Positions 27,449-35,147 of a stretch of 64,000 bases of DNA are shown in pieces; position 1 is the first letter of the stretch; the number at the start of each line of letters is the position of its first letter. Position numbers and translations under genes: made by a program. The stretch is from Pseudomethylobacillus aquaticus. GTDB taxonomy: Bacteria > Pseudomonadota > Gammaproteobacteria > Burkholderiales > Methylophilaceae. The stretch spans positions 124,001 to 188,000 of the forward strand of contig NZ_RJVP01000002.1 in the NCBI RefSeq assembly GCF_003730115.1, in the 5' to 3' direction. Below the pieces are notes generated by a model. It had not been told where the DNA came from, searched no databases, and saw only the letters and a program-made list of their open reading frames with translations.

Positions 27449-30192
27449 GCGCCCGCGTTCAGAACCACATTGCGGCCCGTTTGTCATTGCGGTCGCCGCA
27501 GGCGGAATCGCTCTCCCGTCTGTTGCGGGCACTGGAGGCTGCACCCGAGTTGCTGACTCACGAGCGCGATGTCTCCGCCATTCTGTCCACGCTCAAGGCT
27601 GAATTTTCCACGCTGGAAGACTTTGAGCGCGAGTTCCCCTCCCTGTGTTTCTCGCTGGCAACGGGGGTAGGTAAAACGCGCCTGATGGGGGCCTTCATCG
27701 CCTATTTGCACTTGGCGCATGGCATCAACAACTTCTTTGTGCTGGCCCCGAACCTGACGATCTACAACAAGCTGATTGCTGACTTTACCCGCAACACCTC
27801 CAAGTACGTGTTCAAGGGGATCGCCGAGTTTGCTCAGCAACCACCATTGATCATCACGGGCGACAACTACGACCAGACGGGCGCTGTTGTGCAGGATCAG
27901 GCTGTATCGACACTGGGCGGTTTTGCGCACGATGTGCGTATCAATATCTTCAACATCTCCAAGATCAACTCGGAAGTGCGCGGCGGCAGGGAGCCGCGTA
28001 TCAAGCGGATGAAAGAGGTGCTGGGCGACAGCTACTTCAACCACTTGGCCGGCCTGGACGATCTGGTGCTGCTGATGGATGAGTCACACCGCTACCGCGC
28101 CAGCGCCGGGGTGCGCTCCATCAATGAGCTGAAGCCGCTGTTTGGTCTTGAGGTGACCGCAACACCCTTTGTCGAGTCATCCCGTGGCCCCGTGCCTTTC
28201 AAGAACGTGGTGATGGACTACCCACTGGCACGAGCGATGGAAGACGGTTTCGTCAAAGAGCCAGCGGCTGTGACCCAGCGCAACTTTGACGCCAAGGCGC
28301 ATTCAGCCGAAGAGACCGAGAAGATCAAGCTGGAGGATGGTGTTCGCCTGCACGAAACTACCAAGGTCGAGCTGCTAACGTACGCCCGCGAAAACGGCGT
28401 CAAGGTGGTCAAGCCTTTCATGCTTGTGATTGCGCGGGATACCACACATGCCGGGCAACTTTTGGCGCTTATGGAGTCAGCAGCCTTTTTTGATGCCCGT
28501 TACCAGGGCAAGGTGATCCAGGTGGACTCCAGCCGCACCGGCGCGGAGGAAGAAGAGATGATCACACGCCTTCTTGCGGTGGAAAGCGTGGATGAACCCA
28601 CCGAGATCGTCATTCACGTCAACATGCTCAAAGAGGGGTGGGACGTGACCAACCTCTACACTATCGTGCCACTGCGCGCCGCCAACGCGCGCACGCTAAT
28701 CGAGCAGTCCATCGGGCGTGGTCTACGACTGCCTTATGGAAAGCGCACGGGCGTGGCAGCGGTAGATCGGCTCAACATCGTGGCACATGACAAGTTTCAG
28801 GAGATCATCGACGAAGCCAACCGGGGCGACTCACCGATCAGGCTGAAACAGGTAATCCTTGAGGCGCCGAGTGCTGACGACAAAAAGGTGAGTGTGCAGG
28901 TGGGCTCCGGGGCGATGACTCAGCTTGGGCTTACCAATCTGCCACCGATAAGCAGTGCCCATACAAATGCAGACATGGGCTCGGCCAGATCATCCTTTGT
29001 CCCAATGTTCACCACGGAACGCGAGCTTCAAGCTGCACGTGCGGTGATGGCGGTGATCGGTCAGTACGAGGCAAAGCGCGAGTTTGTGCCGACCAGCGCA
29101 GCATTGCTTAACCCCCAAGTCCAATCAGCTATTCTTGCTGAAGTGGCAGAACGGCTGAAGCCTGCCCAGGGCGACTTGCTGGCGGACGTGGATGATAACG
29201 CGCCTGCCTTTGATCTGTCGGCAGTAGTATCCAGGACCACCGCAATCGTGGTGCAACAAACTATCGACATTCCCCGAATAGCGGTAGTGCCTACGGGCAA
29301 AGTCACTACTGGCTTCCATCCGTTCAAATTGGGTGCGCTACCCAACTTTCAGCCGGGGCAGCGTGAAATCGTCGGGCAGGAACTTCGCACGAATGAGCAG
29401 TTCACCATGAGCCGGGAGGCAGGCCTCAAGGAGCAGCGCTTTGAGGATTACATCGTCAAGAAGCTGATCGACTTTGATGATATCGACTACTTCACACAGG
29501 CTGAGCTGCTGTACGACCTGGCTGGGCAGGCAGTTGCTCATTACCAAAAGCAGAATTACTCAGAAAATGAACTGCACGAGGTGTTCGACACCTATGGTGC
29601 AGAGCTGGCGCGATTGATTCGGGTCGAGATGATGGCTCATTTCTGGGAAGATGCAGCTGGATACGATGTGCAGGTCAGCCGTGGTTACACCGAACTTAAA
29701 CCTTGTAACTACACTGTAATCGCGGGGCAGACGGCGCAACACTATCGCGAAACCGTGACTGAGCTGGGCAAGATCAAACAGATGCTGTTTGGTGGCTTTA
29801 CTCGCTGTCTGTATCCGTTGCAGAAGTTTGACTCTGACACGGAGCGGCGTTTTGCAGTCATTCTTGAACGGGATACATTGAAGTGGTTCAAGCCCGCCAA
29901 GGGGCAGTTCCAGATTTACTACAAGTTGGGCAGTGAGCAGCCGGAGTATATCCCTGACTTTGTGGCCGAGACGGAAGCCATGATTTTCATGGTCGAGACC
30001 AAAGCCCGGGCTGACATCGAAACCCAAGAAGTGCAGGCCAAAGCTGCAGCAGCAGTGAGCTGGTGCAAGCATGCGTCGGAATACGCTGTATCGGTCGGTG
30101 GCAAGCCTTGGCGTTACCTGCTGGTGCCACACGATGACATTGCGGAGTCCAGGCGGCTTACTGACTATTTACGGTTCGAATGCAAGGTTTGA
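27445..30192 (+). CDS. res: type III restriction enzyme Res-like helicase-nuclease
   Basis: 915 aa; ATG overlaps the DUF1016 stop (ATGA). SF2 helicase motifs: Walker A ATGVGKT (about residues 72-78), DESH box LLMDESHRYR (about 211), motif III VTATPF, NMLKEGWDVTNLYTIVPLRAA and motif VI QSIGRGLRLP. The C-terminal nuclease core is visible as YIPDFVAETEAMIFMVETKAR (PD...ExK, about residues 835-855). It would translocate and cleave DNA together with Mod. It ends the defence operon; a hairpin terminator follows. Confidence 0.92.
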   Translation: MSARVQNHIAARLSLRSPQAESLSRLLRALEAAPELLTHERDVSAILSTLKAEFSTLEDFEREFPSLCFSLATGVGKTRLMGAFIAYLHLAHGINNFFVLAPNLTIYNKLIADFTRNTSKYVFKGIAEFAQQPPLIITGDNYDQTGAVVQDQAVSTLGGFAHDVRINIFNISKINSEVRGGREPRIKRMKEVLGDSYFNHLAGLDDLVLLMDESHRYRASAGVRSINELKPLFGLEVTATPFVESSRGPVPFKNVVMDYPLARAMEDGFVKEPAAVTQRNFDAKAHSAEETEKIKLEDGVRLHETTKVELLTYARENGVKVVKPFMLVIARDTTHAGQLLALMESAAFFDARYQGKVIQVDSSRTGAEEEEMITRLLAVESVDEPTEIVIHVNMLKEGWDVTNLYTIVPLRAANARTLIEQSIGRGLRLPYGKRTGVAAVDRLNIVAHDKFQEIIDEANRGDSPIRLKQVILEAPSADDKKVSVQVGSGAMTQLGLTNLPPISSAHTNADMGSARSSFVPMFTTERELQAARAVMAVIGQYEAKREFVPTSAALLNPQVQSAILAEVAERLKPAQGDLLADVDDNAPAFDLSAVVSRTTAIVVQQTIDIPRIAVVPTGKVTTGFHPFKLGALPNFQPGQREIVGQELRTNEQFTMSREAGLKEQRFEDYIVKKLIDFDDIDYFTQAELLYDLAGQAVAHYQKQNYSENELHEVFDTYGAELARLIRVEMMAHFWEDAAGYDVQVSRGYTELKPCNYTVIAGQTAQHYRETVTELGKIKQMLFGGFTRCLYPLQKFDSDTERRFAVILERDTLKWFKPAKGQFQIYYKLGSEQPEYIPDFVAETEAMIFMVETKARADIETQEVQAKAAAAVSWCKHASEYAVSVGGKPWRYLLVPHDDIAESRRLTDYLRFECKV

Positions 30193-30303
30193 GGACCAGG
30201 CGCTTGTTCGAGCAGCTGGTCTAAAATTTCAGGGGCTTAGGCTAAGTTGCTGCCTGTTTTGGCGGTATGGTCGAATCCACACATATCGCACAGTCGATCT
30301 GCA

Positions 30304-30367
30304 GAAAAAGGCCCTGCCTTCAGCGCTAGTATTTAGCTAGTCGCGCTGAAATCAGGGTCTTGTTTTT
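30304..30367. terminator. hairpin terminator between res and metE (bidirectional)
   Basis: Imperfect stem: AAGGCCCTG and TTCAGCGC on the left pair with GCGCTGAA and CAGGGTCTT on the right, with an A-run before and a T-run (TTGTTTTTC) after. It lies between convergent res and metE. Confidence 0.65.
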
Positions 30368-30384
30368 CACACTTCCGTTCGCGT

Positions 30385-32679
30385 TTACGCCAGCGTTTCA
30401 CGCAACTTCTGCGCGGCGGCCACCATATTACGCAGCGCAGGGATCACTTCATGCCATTGCCGGGTTTTCAGGCCGCAGTCCGGGTTCACCCACAGCCGTT
30501 CGGCCGGGATGCGCTCGGCGGCTTTCTGCATCAGTTGCACGATGTGCGCTTCGCTGGGGATGTTGGGCGAGTGGATGTCGTACACGCCCGGCCCGATCTC
30601 GTTCGGGTAATTGAAGTGGTCGAAGGCGTCCAGCAGTTCCATATCCGAACGCGAAGTCTCGATGGTGATCACGTCGGCATCCATGTCGGCGATGGCGGCT
30701 ATGATGTCATTGAACTCGGAATAGCACATGTGGGTGTGGATCTGCGTTGCGTCGCCCACGCCGTTGGCGCTGATGCGGAACGACGTGACGGCCCACTCCA
30801 GATAGTGCTGCCATTCCGATCTGCGTAGCGGCAGGCCTTCACGCAGGGCGGCTTCGTCGATCTGGATCACGCGCACACCGGCCTTTTCCAGATCCAGCAC
30901 TTCGGCGCGTATCGCCAGCGCCAGCTGGTAACAGGACACCCAGCGCGGCTGGTCGTCGCGCACGAAGGACCAGTTCAGGAGGGTGACCGGGCCGGTGAGC
31001 ATGCCTTTCATCGGCTTGTCGGTGAGCGCTTGTGCGAAGCGGGTCCAGTGCACGGTCATGGCCTTGGGGCGGCTGATGTCGCCATACAGGATGGGCGGCT
31101 TCACGCAGCGCGAGCCGTAGGATTGCACCCAGCCGAACTGGCTGAAGGCGTAGCCCTCCAGCTGTTCACCGAAGTATTCCACCATGTCGTTGCGCTCGGC
31201 TTCGCCGTGCACCAGCACATCCAGCCCCAGAGCCTCCTGTTCGCGCACGCTGTGCACGATCTCTGCGCGCATGGCGGCGTTGTAGGTGGCTTCGTCGATC
31301 TCGCCCGCCTTGAAGCGGCGACGCGCCTGGCGGATCGCAGCGGTCTGCGGGAACGAGCCTATGGTCGTGGTCGGGAATTTTGGCAGCTTCAGCAAGGCGG
31401 CCTGCCGGGCGGCGCGCTGTGTATACGCACTGTTGCGCTCACCCAGTTGCGGGTTGATTTCAGCGATGGCGGCTTTCACGGCCTGGTTGTGCACGCGTGC
31501 CGAGTGGCGGCGTGCTTCGATGGCGGCGCGGTTGGCGGCAAGCGCTTGTTTCACGGCGGCACGGCCTTGATTCAGCGCGCTGGCCAGCACCTGCAGCTCT
31601 TCCAGTTTCTGCCTGGCGAACGCCAGCCAGGATTTGATCTCGCCATCCAGTTGTTGCTCGCTATCAAGATCCACCGGCACATGCAGCAAAGAGCAGGATG
31701 GCGCGATCCACAGCCGATCGCCCAGGCGCTGGGCCAGCGGTTCCAGCCAGTCCAGCGTGGCGTTCAGGTCGGTCTTCCAGATGTTGCGGCCATTGATCAC
31801 GCCCAGCGACAGCACGCGCTCGGGCGGCAGTTGGGCGAGCAGCGCGTCCACTTCCTGCCGTGCGTTGATGGCGTCGATGTGCACCCCCTGCACCGGCAGG
31901 CTGGCCAGCAGCGGCAGGTTGTCCCACAGTTCGCCAAAATAAGTGGCCAGCAGCAGCTTGACCTTGCTGGCGCCCAGCACCTGATAAGCATGCGTGAACG
32001 CCTGCTGCCAGCTGGCATCCAGCTCCGTCACCAGGATGGGCTCGTCGATCTGCACCCATTCCACGCCTTGTGCGGCCAGTGTGGCGAGCAGTTCCACGTA
32101 CACCGGCAACAGGCGCTCCAGCAGCGTCAGCTTTTCGGAACCATCCTTGGTTTTACCGATGGCCAGATAGGTGAGCGGGCCTATGATCACCGGCTTGGCT
32201 TTGACGCCCGGCGCCCGCGCTTCGGCCAGTTGTTCCAGCAGGCGGCTGGCATCCAGTTGGAACGCGGTGCTGGAGCTGAATTCGGGCACGATATAGTGGT
32301 AATTGGTATCGAACCACTTGGTCATTTCGCCCGCCGCAACGCCATGGCAGCAATGGTCATGCGCTTCTGAAGGCTGCGCAGAGCGGCCGCGCGCCACGCG
32401 GAAATAGTTGTCCAGCGGGTCGCCATGAAAATCGCGCACGCGTTCAGGCAGGTTGCCCAGCGTGAAGCTCATGTCCAGCACCTGATCGTAAAAGGCGAAA
32501 TCGCCCACGGGCGTCAGGTCCAGTGCCGACTGTTCCTGCCAGTGCTTGCGGCGCAATGCAGCGCCTACTGATTTGAGTTCCTCGCGCGAAGATTGCCCGT
32601 TCCAATAGGATTCGAGCGCGAACTTCAGCTCGCGCTTGGCCCCGATGCGCGGGAAGCCGAGGTTATGGGTGTGTGCCAT
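30385..32679 (-). CDS. metE: cobalamin-independent methionine synthase
   Basis: 764 aa, the usual two-barrel length. It transfers the methyl group of 5-methyltetrahydropteroyl-triglutamate to homocysteine. Visible: N-terminal [12 protein letters not shown]; zinc-site elements [10 protein letters not shown] (His/Cys), [13 protein letters not shown] and NPDCGLKTR (second Cys ligand); and [13 protein letters not shown]. Good SD (AAGGA) before the ATG. Divergent from metR with a MetR box between the two genes. No cobalamin riboswitch was seen upstream, unlike the nearby nrdA gene. Confidence 0.97.
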   Translation of the reverse strand: MAHTHNLGFPRIGAKRELKFALESYWNGQSSREELKSVGAALRRKHWQEQSALDLTPVGDFAFYDQVLDMSFTLGNLPERVRDFHGDPLDNYFRVARGRSAQPSEAHDHCCHGVAAGEMTKWFDTNYHYIVPEFSSSTAFQLDASRLLEQLAEARAPGVKAKPVIIGPLTYLAIGKTKDGSEKLTLLERLLPVYVELLATLAAQGVEWVQIDEPILVTELDASWQQAFTHAYQVLGASKVKLLLATYFGELWDNLPLLASLPVQGVHIDAINARQEVDALLAQLPPERVLSLGVINGRNIWKTDLNATLDWLEPLAQRLGDRLWIAPSCSLLHVPVDLDSEQQLDGEIKSWLAFARQKLEELQVLASALNQGRAAVKQALAANRAAIEARRHSARVHNQAVKAAIAEINPQLGERNSAYTQRAARQAALLKLPKFPTTTIGSFPQTAAIRQARRRFKAGEIDEATYNAAMRAEIVHSVREQEALGLDVLVHGEAERNDMVEYFGEQLEGYAFSQFGWVQSYGSRCVKPPILYGDISRPKAMTVHWTRFAQALTDKPMKGMLTGPVTLLNWSFVRDDQPRWVSCYQLALAIRAEVLDLEKAGVRVIQIDEAALREGLPLRRSEWQHYLEWAVTSFRISANGVGDATQIHTHMCYSEFNDIIAAIADMDADVITIETSRSDMELLDAFDHFNYPNEIGPGVYDIHSPNIPSEAHIVQLMQKAAERIPAERLWVNPDCGLKTRQWHEVIPALRNMVAAAQKLRETLA

Positions 32680-32777
32680 GCTGTTTTCCTTCGCTTGTAT
32701 TTTTTGAGTGGTTTTTGAGTAGCGCTATCGTAGAGTGCTATTCAAATGAATAAAAATGGTATTGTTTCATCTATCAA

Positions 32778-32790
32778 TGAATATTTTTCA
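32778..32790. promoter_or_regulatory. MetR binding site
   Basis: TGAATATTTTTCA matches the MetR consensus TGAA-nnTnn-TTCA at every fixed position. It lies 99 bp upstream of metE and just upstream of the metR Shine-Dalgarno (AAGGA at 32793-32797), where it can serve metE activation and metR autorepression. Its position supports the metR start at 32803 rather than any further upstream. Confidence 0.75.
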
Positions 32791-32802
32791 TCAAGGATGG
32801 AT

Positions 32803-33690
32803 ATGGCGATACTGGAACGCATGCATCTGGCCATCATTCGTGAGGTGGATCAGCACGGCTCGCTGACGGCGGCCGCCCAGCGTTTGCATCTGACCCAGTC
32901 GGCGCTGAGTCACACCATGCGCAAGCTGGAAGACCAGTTAGGCGTGGCCATCTGGCGCCGTGAGGGTCGCAGCCTGCACCCCACTCAGGCGGGTGAATAT
33001 CTGCTGGCCGTGGCCAACCGGCTGGTGCCGCAACTGAGCCACGCGGAAGAGCGCCTCAAGCAATTCGCACGCGGTGAATGCGGTGCCTTGCGCATCGGCA
33101 TGGAATGCCACCCCTGCTACCAGTGGCTGCTCAAGATCGTCTCGCCTTATCTGGCCGCCTGGCCGAACGTGGATGTGGATGTGAAGCAGAAATTCCAGTT
33201 CGGTGGCCTGGGCGCGCTGTTCGGCTATGACATCGATATTCTGGTCACGCCGGATCCGCTGTACCGAAGTGGCCTGCTGTTCGAGCCGGTGTTCGATTAC
33301 GAGCAGGTGCTGGTGGTCGGGCCTGAGCATCCCTTGCGCGATGCAGTGTACGTGCAGCCCGAACAGCTGCTGGATGAAGTGCTGATCACCTATCCGGTGG
33401 CCATAGACCGGCTCGATATCTACACGCAATTCCTCATGCCGGCCGGCATCAGCCCCAGGCGGCACAAGCCGATCGAGACTACTGACATCATGCTGCAGAT
33501 GGTGGCCAGTGGTCGCGGCGTGGCGGCCTTGCCGCGCTGGCTGGTGGAGGAATACGCGGCCAAGCTGAATGTGCGCGCCATCCGGCTGGGCCAGGCTGGC
33601 ATCGCCAAACAGATCTTTCTGGGTGTGCGCGAAGCCGATGCCGACATCGACTACCTGCGCGCGTTTGTGGAGCTGGCGCGCGTTCGATGA
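32803..33690 (+). CDS. metR: LysR-family regulator of methionine synthesis MetR
   Basis: 295 aa from ATG 32803, chosen because AAGGA lies 5 nt upstream and a MetR box occupies the region just before it; in-frame starts at 32746 and 32797 are less likely. N-terminal LysR HTH (HGSLTAAAQRLHLTQSALSHTMRKLEDQLG). The effector domain resembles enterobacterial MetR closely: LRIGMECHPCYQWL, YRSGLLFEPVFDYE, ITYPV.IDRLDIYTQFLMPAGISP and LQMVASGRGVAALPRWLVEE. It senses homocysteine in known members. Divergent neighbour of metE. Confidence 0.93.
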   Translation: MAILERMHLAIIREVDQHGSLTAAAQRLHLTQSALSHTMRKLEDQLGVAIWRREGRSLHPTQAGEYLLAVANRLVPQLSHAEERLKQFARGECGALRIGMECHPCYQWLLKIVSPYLAAWPNVDVDVKQKFQFGGLGALFGYDIDILVTPDPLYRSGLLFEPVFDYEQVLVVGPEHPLRDAVYVQPEQLLDEVLITYPVAIDRLDIYTQFLMPAGISPRRHKPIETTDIMLQMVASGRGVAALPRWLVEEYAAKLNVRAIRLGQAGIAKQIFLGVREADADIDYLRAFVELARVR

Positions 33691-33707
33691 CCGCTTAGCC
33701 TATGAGA

Positions 33708-33745
33708 GCCTAGCCAATGCTGGCTTGGCGCATCTCCGCTTTTTA
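33708..33745 (+). terminator. possible weak terminator downstream of metR
   Basis: GCCTAGCC pairs with GGCTTGGC (one mismatch) across a 6-nt loop, with a T-run about 10 nt later that runs into the end of nrdB. The gap to the convergent nrdB is only 52 bp. The distance from stem to T-run is long, so this is uncertain. Confidence 0.3.
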
Positions 33746-34894
33746 ATCCCAGCTCAACGCCCCACCCGTTTGATACTCGGTGACCCGGGTCTCAAAGAAG
33801 TTCTTCTCCTTTTTGAGGTCAATCACTTCGCTCATCCACGGGAACGGGTTGCTGGCACCCGGATACAGCGCATCGATGCCGATCTGCTGCAGACGGCGGT
33901 TGGCGATGAAGCGCAGATATTCCTTGAACATGCCGGCGTTCAGGCCCAGCACGCCGCGCGGCATGGTGTCTTCGGCGTAGCGGTATTCCAGCTCCACCGC
34001 TTGCTGCATCAGGTCGCGGATCTCCTCACGGAAGGCGGGCGTCCATAGCGCCGGGTTCTCCTGCTTGAGCGTGTTGATGAGGTCGATACCGAAATTGCAG
34101 TGCATGGATTCGTCGCGCAGGATGTACTGATACTGCTCGGCGGCCCCCGGCATCTTGTTCTGGCGGCCCAGCGCGAGGATCTGCACAAAGCCCACATAGA
34201 AGAACAGGCCTTCCATCATGCAGGCGAACACGATCAGCGAACGCAGCAGTTGCTGGTCGCTGTGCTGCGTGCCGGTCTTGAACTCGGGGTCGGTCAGCGT
34301 GTTGATGAACGGGATCAGGAAATCATCCTTGGCGCGTATGCTGGGGATCTCCTGGTAGGCGTTGAAGATCTCGCTCTCGTCCAGCCCCAGACTTTCCACG
34401 ATGTACTGATAGGCGTGGGTGTGGATAGCCTCTTCAAAGGCCTGGCGCAATAGATACTGACGGCATTCGGGCGCGGTGATGTGGCGGTAGGTGCCCAGCA
34501 CAATGTTGTTGGCGGCGAGCGAATCGGCGGTGACAAAAAAGCCCAGATTGCGCTTCACGATGAGGCGCTCGTCGGCGCTCAGCGCGGTGCTGTCCTTCCA
34601 CTGTGCGATGTCGCGGCTCATGGATACCTCCTGCGGCATCCAGTGGTTGGCGCAGCCCGCCAGGTATTTGTCCCAGGCCCAGTGGTACTTGAACGGCACC
34701 AGCTGATTCACATCGGTCTGGCCGTTGATGATGCGCTTGTCGTTGGCATTGACGCGGCCGCTGGCGGAGGGCTGGTTGGCGGCGACCAGCGGCGTTGGCG
34801 GCACGGATGTTAGTGGCGCCAGGGGCAACTCAGGTGCTTTTTCCAGCGGCGAGGCCGGAGGGGCGGTGATGATGGCTTCTTCAAAATTCAACAT
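33743..34894 (-). CDS. nrdB: ribonucleoside-diphosphate reductase class Ia, beta subunit
   Basis: 383 aa from ATG 34894 ([11 protein letters not shown]). The frame stays open to 34999 but that extension enters a repeat element and is not coding. Diiron/tyrosyl-radical elements: [28 protein letters not shown] (Glu and His ligands), [28 protein letters not shown], and [14 protein letters not shown] further on. The N-terminal 70 residues are Pro/Ala-rich. It provides the radical to NrdA. Downstream of nrdA on the same strand, but separated by a 253-bp gap with an inverted-repeat element. Confidence 0.95.
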   Translation of the reverse strand: MLNFEEAIITAPPASPLEKAPELPLAPLTSVPPTPLVAANQPSASGRVNANDKRIINGQTDVNQLVPFKYHWAWDKYLAGCANHWMPQEVSMSRDIAQWKDSTALSADERLIVKRNLGFFVTADSLAANNIVLGTYRHITAPECRQYLLRQAFEEAIHTHAYQYIVESLGLDESEIFNAYQEIPSIRAKDDFLIPFINTLTDPEFKTGTQHSDQQLLRSLIVFACMMEGLFFYVGFVQILALGRQNKMPGAAEQYQYILRDESMHCNFGIDLINTLKQENPALWTPAFREEIRDLMQQAVELEYRYAEDTMPRGVLGLNAGMFKEYLRFIANRRLQQIGIDALYPGASNPFPWMSEVIDLKKEKNFFETRVTEYQTGGALSWD

Positions 34895-34994
34895 ATTGGT
34901 TTCCTGTTCTTGGTAAAGTTTGCGGTATTTGTTGTGGCAAACCGTTGTTCTAATTCTCGACATTGCAAACCCTGCCCCTCCTTGCATCCACTTC

Positions 34995-35113
34995 GTCATT
35001 CCCGCGCAGGCGGGAATCCAGTCCTAATTAACGAAGTAAATATAACCAGCGATTAGTCTCAAGCTTCGTCTGCTTTTCAGACTTGCCTGGATTCCCGCCT
35101 GCGCGGGAATGAC
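34995..35113. repeat. 119-bp inverted-repeat element between nrdA and nrdB (dRS3-like ends)
   Basis: Two 27-bp copies in opposite orientation (34995-35021 and 35087-35113) are perfect reverse complements; each contains the self-complementary core ATTCCCGC-GCAG-GCGGGAAT. The 65 bp between them are AT-richer with no ORF. The core resembles the dRS3 repeat of Neisseria (ATTCCC-N8-GGGAAT). It may be a miniature mobile element or a paired repeat; no clear target-site duplication was seen. Confidence 0.75.
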
Positions 35114-35147
35114 GGTCAGGATGTTCAGCGCGACTTACCCATTCGCA

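Noticed and set aside
20280-30192. Possible DISARM or BREX assignment for the defence operon
   Set aside because: No DrmA/B/C, PglZ, BrxC or PLD-domain protein is present; Mod, Res and DUF1016 with a SNF2 protein fit a type III RM-like set plus Kiwa.
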